Shown piece by piece: positions 1-5,481 of a DNA stretch of 5,481 nucleotides. The stretch's first letter is position 1; every line of letters begins with the position of its first letter. A program made the translations under genes and the position numbers. Source of the DNA: Candidatus Aminicenantota bacterium (GTDB taxonomy: Bacteria > Acidobacteriota > Aminicenantia > UBA2199); contig JAHELQ010000381.1 in NCBI GenBank assembly GCA_024644125.1, positions 1 to 5,481 on the forward strand. The letters are read 5' to 3'. The notes under the pieces are model-generated. The model did not search any database. It saw only the letters and a list, made by a program, of their open reading frames with translations, and had not been told where the DNA came from.

Positions 1-870
1 GTTGACTTTCCAGCCATTGTCATCGATGATTCGGGAGTGTGCGACCATTGCCGGGAATTCGACCGTTTCAGGCCCCATATCGAACGCTATTTTAAAACTG
101 AAGAAGATTTCGTGCAACTGACGCGGCAGGCCGGAGCCGGCGCTTCCAGCGATTACGATTGCCTGCTCCTATACAGTGGGGGAAAGGATAGTACTTATGT
201 ATTGTACCGCTTGATCGATTACGGTCTTCGGGTGCTGGCGTTTACATTCGATAACGGCTATATCTCCGATGCCGCGTTCGAGAATATCAAAAAAACCACC
301 GCAGCACTGGGGGTGGATCATATGACCGGTCATTCGGACAATATGAACAAGGTCTTCGTAGAGAGCCTGCGCTCCCAGCACAATGTCTGCCACGGGTGCT
401 GGAACGCGCTCAACACGGAGGGTACCCGGATTGCTCATCTGAAAGGAATTCCGATGGTGATTTCAGGTCTTTCCCGCGGGCAAATTATCGATATGCGGCT
501 GAATGGTTTATTGAAGGCAGGAATCTTAGATCCATTGGACATGGAAGAGAAATTGCTCCTGTTCCGGCAGGGATTTTTTTCTTCCGAGAACCGCTTCATG
601 AGGATCATGAACACGCCGATTCCGCCTGATGTGGTGGAGAAAATCCTGTTTATCGATTTCTTCCGCTATTTCCCGGAACCGGTACAGGAGATCAGGGACT
701 ATTTGAGGCAGAAAGGCTGGATACAACCCTCGGATACGGGATTCTGCTCTTCCAATTGCGTGATCAACGACGCCGGCATCGCGGTCCATCAACGGGGAGC
801 GGGGTATCATTTTTACGAGGAGCCCCTCAGTTGGGATGTGAGGCTCGGCATCATCTCCCGGAAGCAAGGA
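1..870 (+). other. PP-loop ATPase domain with three cysteine pairs
   Basis: Residues about 1-290. The nucleotide-binding PP-loop is SGGKDS at residues 59-64, after a hydrophobic strand (CLLLY). FTFDNGYIS (81-89) and SGLSRGQ (155-161) are further conserved-looking PP-loop blocks. Cysteines come in pairs: C14/C17 (CDHC), C130/C133 (CHGC) and C249/C253 (CSSNC); in related families such pairs bind zinc or an Fe-S cluster. The N-terminal GVCDHC context resembles WbpG/PseA-type N-acetyl-sugar amidotransferases and ExsB-like proteins, which usually have another CxxC just upstream, here outside the window. PP-loop enzymes adenylate a carbonyl or carboxyl oxygen so that ammonia or sulfur can displace AMP. 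The substrate here is unknown; a carrier-bound acyl group is plausible by context. No glutaminase is seen in the window. Confidence 0.82.
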
Positions 871-1533
871 CTCGACGAGATTTCGTTTCCTCCGGACCTG
901 GAAAAAGCGGAGCGTATTCTCACTGAGATCGGCTACTTCGCGGCGCCGGAAGTCCGTGATGTGGTGGTCCTGAACAATTACGACAAGAACGGCAATATGG
1001 TTTTGACGGCCTTCATTACGGCGGATACCCGGATGACTGTGATGGAATTGCGGGAATATCTCTCCGGCCATTTACCCGATTATATGATTCCAACCTATTT
1101 TGTCCAGATGGAGGAGATCCCGCTCACCGCTAATGGCAAAGTGGATCGGAAGAAATTGATGGAATCGTCGTCTGGCATCCTTGATTCGGGGGTCGCCTAC
1201 ACCGCTCCCCGTAGCGAACGGGAAAAGGCTGTTGCCGCCTTATTCGGCCGTATATTGAAAATTGAACATATCGGAGTTCACGATAATTTGTTCTCTCTCG
1301 GCGCCACCTCGTTCGATATGATCCAGGCGGCCAACCTGTTGAATCAGGAATTGGGAATCGGCGCGCCGGTGATTTTATTGTTTGAGCATCCAACCATCGC
1401 TGGCTTCCTGCAGCATTTCCAACCGGAAAGCGTTGAAGACACGGCGGAGGAAAACAAAGAGTGGCTCTCCGCCCGGCAGGATGGCAAAGATAAACTTCGG
1501 CTGCGCAGGCAAAAAAACAGAATGGAAGAGTGA
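1..1533 (+). CDS. NRPS fragment: PP-loop ATPase, adenylation C-terminal subdomain, peptidyl carrier (5' partial)
   Basis: The reading frame is open from base 1, giving 510 residues (numbered here from base 1) before TGA at 1531. The GTG at 37 is not a convincing start: the residues before it (FPAIVIDDSG) already match the N-terminal Cys-pair region of PP-loop amidotransferase-like proteins, so the gene begins left of the window. Domain order is PP-loop ATPase (about 1-290), adenylation C-terminal subdomain (about 297-388), carrier protein (about 398-474) and a charged tail (477-510). It most likely acts in the cytoplasm as an assembly-line subunit that loads, and perhaps chemically modifies, a unit on its carrier before handing it to the polyketide module encoded next. 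The A8 motif of a normal adenylation domain is missing. Seen: domains and motifs. Inferred: the modifying role. Whether an adenylation core precedes the PP-loop domain in the same protein cannot be told from this window. Confidence 0.93.
   Translation, partial: VDFPAIVIDDSGVCDHCREFDRFRPHIERYFKTEEDFVQLTRQAGAGASSDYDCLLLYSGGKDSTYVLYRLIDYGLRVLAFTFDNGYISDAAFENIKKTTAALGVDHMTGHSDNMNKVFVESLRSQHNVCHGCWNALNTEGTRIAHLKGIPMVISGLSRGQIIDMRLNGLLKAGILDPLDMEEKLLLFRQGFFSSENRFMRIMNTPIPPDVVEKILFIDFFRYFPEPVQEIRDYLRQKGWIQPSDTGFCSSNCVINDAGIAVHQRGAGYHFYEEPLSWDVRLGIISRKQGLDEISFPPDLEKAERILTEIGYFAAPEVRDVVVLNNYDKNGNMVLTAFITADTRMTVMELREYLSGHLPDYMIPTYFVQMEEIPLTANGKVDRKKLMESSSGILDSGVAYTAPRSEREKAVAALFGRILKIEHIGVHDNLFSLGATSFDMIQAANLLNQELGIGAPVILLFEHPTIAGFLQHFQPESVEDTAEENKEWLSARQDGKDKLRLRRQKNRMEE
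889..1164 (+). other. Adenylation-domain C-terminal subdomain (A10) lacking A8
   Basis: Residues about 297-388 match the small mobile lobe of the AMP-forming (ANL) adenylation fold: a helix (EKAERILTEIG), a strand with VRDVVVL, LTAFIT, then LPDYMIP (358-364) and the A10 motif PLTANGKVDR (374-383). K380 is the expected catalytic A10 lysine. The preceding A8 hinge motif, normally rich in Gly/Arg and ending in ELGEIE, is not present; residues 281-300, which lead out of the PP-loop domain, occupy that place. This lobe cannot adenylate alone, so it must pair with an A core encoded upstream in the same or another protein, or it is a structural remnant. Confidence 0.85.
1192..1422 (+). other. Peptidyl carrier protein domain
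   Basis: Residues about 398-474 have the four-helix carrier pattern: APRSERE start, VAALFGRIL helix, the phosphopantetheine site LGATSFD with S437 as attachment serine, and a closing FEHPTIAGF segment. The GATSFD variant replaces the usual GGHSL/GGDSL, but the Ser is in register. Being the last folded domain before the stop, it is the donor carrier for the downstream ketosynthase. A charged tail follows at 477-510, acidic first and then basic (KDKLRLRRQK). Confidence 0.9.
1524..1530 (+). promoter_or_regulatory. Ribosome binding site for the KS-AT-ACP-C gene
   Basis: GGAAGAG lies 4 bases before the ATG at 1535 (GGAAG alone is 6 bases away), inside the last codons of the upstream gene. With only one base (1534) between TGA and ATG, translation of the two genes is probably coupled, giving matched amounts of two subunits that must hand over a substrate. 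It supports 1535 as the start rather than M18 at 1586, which lies inside the conserved beginning of the KS domain. Confidence 0.65.
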
Positions 1534-1534
1534 G

Positions 1535-4500
1535 ATGACAGAATCAAACCAACAATTGAACGGCCTTGAAATCGCGGTAACCGGCATGGCGGTCCGTTTC
1601 CCCGGGGCGAGCGATATTCGCGCATTCTGGGGCAATTTGCGCGGCGGCGTCGAATCCATCTCTTTTTTCACGCCGGAAGAACTGGCTGATGCGGCTGTGC
1701 CGGAGGCGTCGCTTCAGGATCCCAATTATGTCAACGCCCGGGGCGTGGTGGATCGCATCGAATTCTTCGATCCAGGGGTATTCGATTACACCCCGGCCGA
1801 AGCCACGGTGCTTGACCCCCAATTGCGTTTGTTTCACGAGTGTTGCTGGGAGGCGTTGGAAGACGCGGGGGTGAATCCCGCGTCGTATAAAGGCAAGATC
1901 GGACTATTCGCCGGCGCTTCCAACAATTTCTATTGGCAGGCTCTGGCCTATATGGCGGCGTCCACACACGTATTGGACGCGTTTTCTATTTATCAATTGG
2001 TGAACAAGGACGCGGTGGCGGCGTTGGTGTCGTTTAAATTGAACCTCCGGGGACCTGGATATTCGGTCAACACCGCGTGTTCCACATCCCTGGTGACGGT
2101 TCATCTGGCGTGCCAGGCGTTGTTGAGCGGCGAATGCCGGTTGGCTCTGGCGGGCGGCGCCACAGTGATGTTACCGCAAAAACAGGGGTATATATATAAG
2201 GAGGGGATGGTCAGTTCGCCGGACGGCCATTGCCGGGCCTTCGACATCGATGCCCGCGGCACGGTGGGCGGCGACGGAGCGGGCGTCGTGTTGCTCAAAA
2301 TGTATGAAGAGGCTCGGGATGACGGGGATCATGTCTACGCGGTGATCAAAGGTTCCGCCACCAACAATGATGGAAGCCGCAAATCCGGGTATACCGCCCC
2401 CAGTATTCAGGGACAGGTGGCGGTGATCCAGGCGGCGCAGGCGTTTGCCGAAGTGGAACCGGATACCATCGGCTACATCGAGGCGCACGGCACCGGAACC
2501 CCTATTGGAGACCCGATCGAGATCGAAGCGTTAAAACGAGCGTTCGCCGTGGAGCGTAAGAACGTTTGCGCCGTGGGTTCAGTCAAGACCAATCTTGGGC
2601 ATCTGGACGCGGCAGCGGGGATAGCGGGATTGATCAAGACTATTTTAGCGTTATACCATAAGGAAATCCCTCCCAGCCTTCATTATAGAGAACCCAATCC
2701 CAAATTGGAGATTCAAGACTCGCCATTTTTTATCGCCGACTCGCTGCGACCCTGGCCGGCAGGCCGGAATCCCAGGCGAGCGGGGGTCAGTTCATTCGGC
2801 GTCGGTGGCACCAATGCTCATATCGTGCTCGAAGAGGCGCCACTCGTGCCGCCCGATACTTGCTCGCCGTCCCGTCCGTACCAATTGCTGCTGTTATCCG
2901 CCAATACCGAATACTCTTTGCAAAGAAAAACCGAAGAGCTGGCTCTTCATCTGGCAAACGAGCCGGGGATAAACCTGGCGGACGCGGCGTACACACTTCA
3001 AGTGGGACGCAAGGAGTTCCCCCTCCGGCGGATGGCGGTATGCGGGACAATTGAAGAAGCCGTAGATCCGAACATCTTTTCGAGAACCCATCGCTCTTTC
3101 CGGCAACAACCGCCGCTGATATTTATCTTCACCGGAATCGGCTCGCAATATACAAATATGGGCCGCGATCTTTACCATCACGAACGCTCCTTCCGTCGGT
3201 ATATGGATGAATGTTTTGACGCTTACGCCCGGTTGACCGGGAAAAATCTCATTGAGACTCTCTATCCTGTCGAAGAGGCGAATCGGCGTCTCGAGTCTGG
3301 ACTCATCGATGAATTCGATCTGGCGCAGCCTTTGTTGTTTATGGTCCAATACTCGCTGGCCCGCTTGCTGATTGAGTGGGGACTCTCTCCCGACAGCATG
3401 ATAGGATACAGTTTCGGCGAAATAACCGCCGCTTGTGTCGCCGGTGTGTTATCGATGGAGGATGCTCTCCGTTTGCTTTCCGTTCGCGGCGCCGCGGCGA
3501 AAAAAATTGCCGGCGGCATGCTCAGCGTTCCGTTACCTGCGGACGAAGTGCGTTCGTACCCTGGGAACGAACTCTATCTCGCCATAGATAACGGGGCAAC
3601 CTCCGTGGTGGCGGTACCAGTCGCAGAATTGGAGGAGCTGGAGACGAGACTCAAACGGGACAAATTGTTTTGCGTGAGAGTGCAGAATCCCTGTCCCATG
3701 CATTCGCCGTTGATGCGACCGGCGGGAGAGGAGATGATGACCTCGATCGCCGGTCTGACGTTTAATCCGCCAAAGATTCCCTATATTTCCAATGTCACCG
3801 GAATGTGGATGACGAATGAGGATGCCCGCGATCCCTCCTACTGGGCCCGGCATCTTTCGGGTATGGCGCGCTTTGACGAAGGGATGCGCCGGGTGTTCGA
3901 CGATCCGGCTGCCATTCTGGTGGAAATCGGTCCGGGCCGCGATCTATCGTCGATGTTGGGCCGGTTTATGGAGAGCAAGGGCTCATCCCCCCGGCAAATC
4001 GTGAACATGCTGCGGCCCGCCCATCAAAACGAGCCGGATCTCAAGTATCTGCTGCAAAAAATCGGCCGCCTCTGGTTGCATGGAGTTGCGATCGATTGGG
4101 AGGTTTTTTACAGCGGAAAAAAACGCCGGCGCATTCCTCTTCCAACCTATCCCTTCGACCGCCGGCGTTACTGGATCGACGGCAATCCCTTTCAAGGGAC
4201 GACAGCGGATTCCTCTCCCAATGTCCGCGTCTCGATGGCTGAACCGACCTCGCGAAGCAACAGTGCGGACGATGAACCTATCGACACCGGCTTCCAGTAT
4301 GCGGAAGCGCAGAACCACATCCAGCGGCAGTTGCTGGGGATCTGGCGACGGTTTTTCGGAATCGGGACCATCGGCATCCGGGATGATTTTTTTGAATTGG
4401 GAGGCGATTCTCTAAAAGCCATGAACGCTGCGGCATTGATCGAGCGGGAGATGGGAATCGAAGTTCCGGTAGCTGAGTTTTACAACCGCCACACCATCGA

Positions 4501-5481
4501 AAATCTGTCGCTCTTCGTGGCGGAGGCAAAAACTGCCGGAAGTTTTCTTCGCCTTCAACCGGCGGAAGAAAAGGATTATTATCCTCTATCATCGGCCCAA
4601 CGGCGTTTGTTCGCCCTTCAACAAATGACGGAGGGCAATACCGGTTACAATGAACCCATCGCGGTGAAGATCACAGGAGAACTGAATCTTCAACGGGCGG
4701 AACAGGTGTTTTGGGACCTGATCCGGCGGCATGAGGTTTTGAGAACCCAATTTATTTTATTGGACGGCGAACCAGTGCAACGGATCATCGAAGCCGGGGC
4801 TCTGGATTTTGCCATCGAGCATGCGCGCCTCACCCCGGCAAAGCGCGAAGCAAAGGATTTGATCGCTTCGTTTATCCGCCCCTTCGACCTTTCGCGGACT
4901 CCCATCCTCAGAGTGAGGGTTCTGCAGGAAGAGTCCGATCGCTATATTTTGATGGTGGATACCCACCATATCATTTCAGACGGCACCACACAGACTATTT
5001 TGATGAAGGAGTTCGTCGCTCTTTACAGCGGCGCGTCATTGACGCCGTTGCCGCTTCAATACAAGGATTTCGCCCAGTGGCAGCAACGATTATTCGACGC
5101 CTCCGAATTGCAAAAACAGCAGGAATACTGGCTCGGGATCTTCTCCCAGCTACCGCCGGATATGGAGTTGCCGTACGACCGGCCAAGGCCCGCGATTCTC
5201 AGCTTCAAAGGGAGCGTCGAACGTTTCTCGCTGGAAGCCTCTGTCGGTCGCCGATTGAAGGAGCTGGCGGCAAAAGGCGAGGCGTCGCTATTTATGGCTC
5301 TGTTGGCTGTTTTTTATGTGTTGTTGGCCCGTTTAAGCGGCGAGGAAGATATAGTCGTCGGTTCGCCCATCGCCGGCCGGCGGTTCGCGCAATTGCAGCC
5401 GCTGATGGGGATGTTTGTCAATACACTGGCCCACCGCAACCGCCCCGAAGGAGGCAAACAGTTTTCCGCATTTTTATCCGA
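1535..5481 (+). CDS. Hybrid PKS-NRPS megasynthase, KS-AT-ACP-C (3' partial)
   Basis: The frame stays open from ATG 1535 to the right edge: 1315 complete codons and no stop. Domain order is ketosynthase (about 10-430), KS-AT linker, acyltransferase (about 525-845), post-AT linker ending in TYPFDRRRYWI (871-881), acyl carrier (about 922-998), and condensation domain (from about 1015, cut by the window). One polyketide elongation module is thus fused to the start of an amino-acid module. It extends the chain received from the upstream carrier by one C2-type unit and offers the product for amide bond formation. No KR, DH or ER is present: only a 39-residue Ser/Asp/Thr-rich linker separates the post-AT region from the ACP, so the beta-keto group stays unless reduced in trans. 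Only about 9 residues precede the KS, so there is no long N-terminal docking coiled coil. Adenylation and carrier domains for the next residue are expected beyond the window. Confidence 0.96.
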   Translation, partial: MTESNQQLNGLEIAVTGMAVRFPGASDIRAFWGNLRGGVESISFFTPEELADAAVPEASLQDPNYVNARGVVDRIEFFDPGVFDYTPAEATVLDPQLRLFHECCWEALEDAGVNPASYKGKIGLFAGASNNFYWQALAYMAASTHVLDAFSIYQLVNKDAVAALVSFKLNLRGPGYSVNTACSTSLVTVHLACQALLSGECRLALAGGATVMLPQKQGYIYKEGMVSSPDGHCRAFDIDARGTVGGDGAGVVLLKMYEEARDDGDHVYAVIKGSATNNDGSRKSGYTAPSIQGQVAVIQAAQAFAEVEPDTIGYIEAHGTGTPIGDPIEIEALKRAFAVERKNVCAVGSVKTNLGHLDAAAGIAGLIKTILALYHKEIPPSLHYREPNPKLEIQDSPFFIADSLRPWPAGRNPRRAGVSSFGVGGTNAHIVLEEAPLVPPDTCSPSRPYQLLLLSANTEYSLQRKTEELALHLANEPGINLADAAYTLQVGRKEFPLRRMAVCGTIEEAVDPNIFSRTHRSFRQQPPLIFIFTGIGSQYTNMGRDLYHHERSFRRYMDECFDAYARLTGKNLIETLYPVEEANRRLESGLIDEFDLAQPLLFMVQYSLARLLIEWGLSPDSMIGYSFGEITAACVAGVLSMEDALRLLSVRGAAAKKIAGGMLSVPLPADEVRSYPGNELYLAIDNGATSVVAVPVAELEELETRLKRDKLFCVRVQNPCPMHSPLMRPAGEEMMTSIAGLTFNPPKIPYISNVTGMWMTNEDARDPSYWARHLSGMARFDEGMRRVFDDPAAILVEIGPGRDLSSMLGRFMESKGSSPRQIVNMLRPAHQNEPDLKYLLQKIGRLWLHGVAIDWEVFYSGKKRRRIPLPTYPFDRRRYWIDGNPFQGTTADSSPNVRVSMAEPTSRSNSADDEPIDTGFQYAEAQNHIQRQLLGIWRRFFGIGTIGIRDDFFELGGDSLKAMNAAALIEREMGIEVPVAEFYNRHTIENLSLFVAEAKTAGSFLRLQPAEEKDYYPLSSAQRRLFALQQMTEGNTGYNEPIAVKITGELNLQRAEQVFWDLIRRHEVLRTQFILLDGEPVQRIIEAGALDFAIEHARLTPAKREAKDLIASFIRPFDLSRTPILRVRVLQEESDRYILMVDTHHIISDGTTQTILMKEFVALYSGASLTPLPLQYKDFAQWQQRLFDASELQKQQEYWLGIFSQLPPDMELPYDRPRPAILSFKGSVERFSLEASVGRRLKELAAKGEASLFMALLAVFYVLLARLSGEEDIVVGSPIAGRRFAQLQPLMGMFVNTLAHRNRPEGGKQFSAFLS
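1562..2824 (+). other. Ketosynthase (KS) domain, hybrid NRPS-PKS type
   Basis: Residues about 10-430. The catalytic triad is complete: C182 in NTACSTSL, H318 in EAHGTGT and H356 in KTNLGHLDAAAG. The domain opens with IAVTGMAVRFPGA and ends with FGVGGTNAHIVLEE. Features such as ASNNFYW (128-134), the GYIYKEGM stretch and SPDGHCRAFD resemble KS domains that accept chains from NRPS carriers (my recollection of the family), which fits the carrier that ends gene 1. It performs decarboxylative Claisen condensation. NTAC replaces the common DTAC, and the second Ser of the usual CSSSL is Thr; neither change removes a catalytic residue. Confidence 0.95.
3107..4069 (+). other. Acyltransferase (AT) domain, probably malonyl-CoA specific
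   Basis: Residues about 525-845. The nucleophile is S626 in GYSFGE, the catalytic His is H723 in PMHS, and R651 (SVRG) is the arginine expected to hold the extender carboxylate. Phe after the nucleophile, rather than Gln, favours malonyl over methylmalonyl. Several motifs are off consensus: GIGSQY for GQGxQY, GYS for GHS, and CPMHS where HAFHS (malonyl) or YASH (methylmalonyl) is usual. The domain closes with VEIGPG. It loads the downstream ACP. Specificity is a motif-based inference and less certain because of the PMHS variant. Confidence 0.88.
4298..4528 (+). other. Acyl carrier protein (ACP) domain
   Basis: Residues about 922-998. The phosphopantetheine attachment site is S959 in ELGGDSLKAM, with flanking helices IQRQLLGIWRRFF and NAAALIEREMG and a closing HTIENLSLFV. 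The GGDSL motif looks like a peptidyl carrier, as is common for ACPs in hybrid modules that feed a condensation domain. It carries the extended beta-ketoacyl chain to the C domain that follows after about 16 residues. Confidence 0.93.
4577..5481 (+). other. Condensation (C) domain, truncated by the window edge
   Basis: Residues from about 1015. Core motifs appear in order: C1 SSAQRRLFALQ (1019-1029), C2 RHEVLRTQF (1065-1073), C3 HHIISDG (1144-1150) with catalytic H1145 and structural D1149, C4 YKDFAQWQ (1176-1183), then IVVGSPIAGR (1273-1282) and MGMFVNTLAHR (1291-1301). About 300 of the usual 430-450 residues are present. It should form an amide between the ACP-bound ketide and the next aminoacyl carrier. 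Ser in HHIISDG fits the ordinary (non-epimerising, LCL-like) type rather than DCL, a weak call from one motif. Confidence 0.93.

Noticed and set aside
37..39. GTG as start codon of the first gene
   Set aside because: The frame is open to base 1, and residues encoded before 37 fit the conserved N-terminal stretch ahead of the CDHC pair. No convincing ribosome binding site precedes it.
396..629. 77-codon open frame on the plus strand in another frame
   Set aside because: It overlaps the conserved PP-loop region of gene 1, has no separate ribosome binding site, and has no protein-like motifs.
526..1071. 181-codon open frame on the minus strand
   Set aside because: It lies wholly opposite the PP-loop and adenylation-lobe coding sequence, has no recognisable domain, and is a shadow of codon usage. 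The same holds for the other minus-strand frames under both genes.
1..1164. Calling gene 1 a specific thioamide synthetase or glutamine amidotransferase
   Set aside because: The PP-loop supports ATP-dependent activation only. No sulfur donor, glutaminase domain or partner gene is visible, so nitrogen and sulfur chemistry cannot be told apart.
2198..2209. Strong Shine-Dalgarno-like AAGGAGG before an in-frame ATG inside the KS domain
   Set aside because: Spacing is only 2 bases, and the bases encode the conserved KS segment YKEGM. A start here would remove the catalytic Cys182, so it is coincidence.
4181..4297. Possible remnant of a ketoreductase between AT and ACP
   Set aside because: The stretch is about 39 residues, Ser/Asp/Thr-rich, and has no Rossmann glycine motif; it is an interdomain linker.

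Overview
This window is an internal slice of a bacterial hybrid non-ribosomal peptide / polyketide (NRPS-PKS) biosynthetic locus. Two large co-directional genes on the + strand fill it, and both are cut by the window edges. The second gene follows the first after a single base. The host cannot be fixed from the sequence. Base composition is moderately GC-rich by eye, and ribosome-binding sites and operon packing are bacterial. The style of the condensation-domain motifs resembles megasynthases of Bacillota and of Acidobacteriota/Aminicenantes-type bacteria, but that is a weak impression.

Positions 1-1533 hold the 3' part of gene 1. It encodes an unusual fusion: a cysteine-rich PP-loop ATPase domain (SGGKDS motif, three Cys pairs, N-acetyl-sugar amidotransferase/ExsB-like), then the C-terminal subdomain of an NRPS adenylation domain (A10 motif with its lysine), then a peptidyl carrier protein and a charged tail. 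The A8 hinge region of a normal adenylation domain is absent; the PP-loop domain sits where it should be. The adenylation core, if there is one, lies left of the window.

Positions 1535-5481 hold the 5' part of gene 2, read without interruption to the right edge. Its domain order is ketosynthase, acyltransferase, acyl carrier protein, condensation domain (about two-thirds present). All catalytic residues expected for KS, AT, ACP and C can be found. No ketoreductase, dehydratase or enoylreductase lies between AT and ACP.

Inferred logic: an acyl or aminoacyl unit on the gene 1 carrier (Ser437), possibly changed by the PP-loop domain, passes to the KS of gene 2. It is extended by two carbons, probably from malonyl-CoA, and left as a beta-keto thioester on the ACP. 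The condensation domain then joins it to the next amino acid, whose module lies beyond the right edge. The most interesting element is the PP-loop domain embedded in NRPS machinery, which suggests non-standard nitrogen, sulfur or acyl-adenylate chemistry on the assembly line. There are no RNA genes, mobile elements, CRISPR arrays or intergenic regions in the window.
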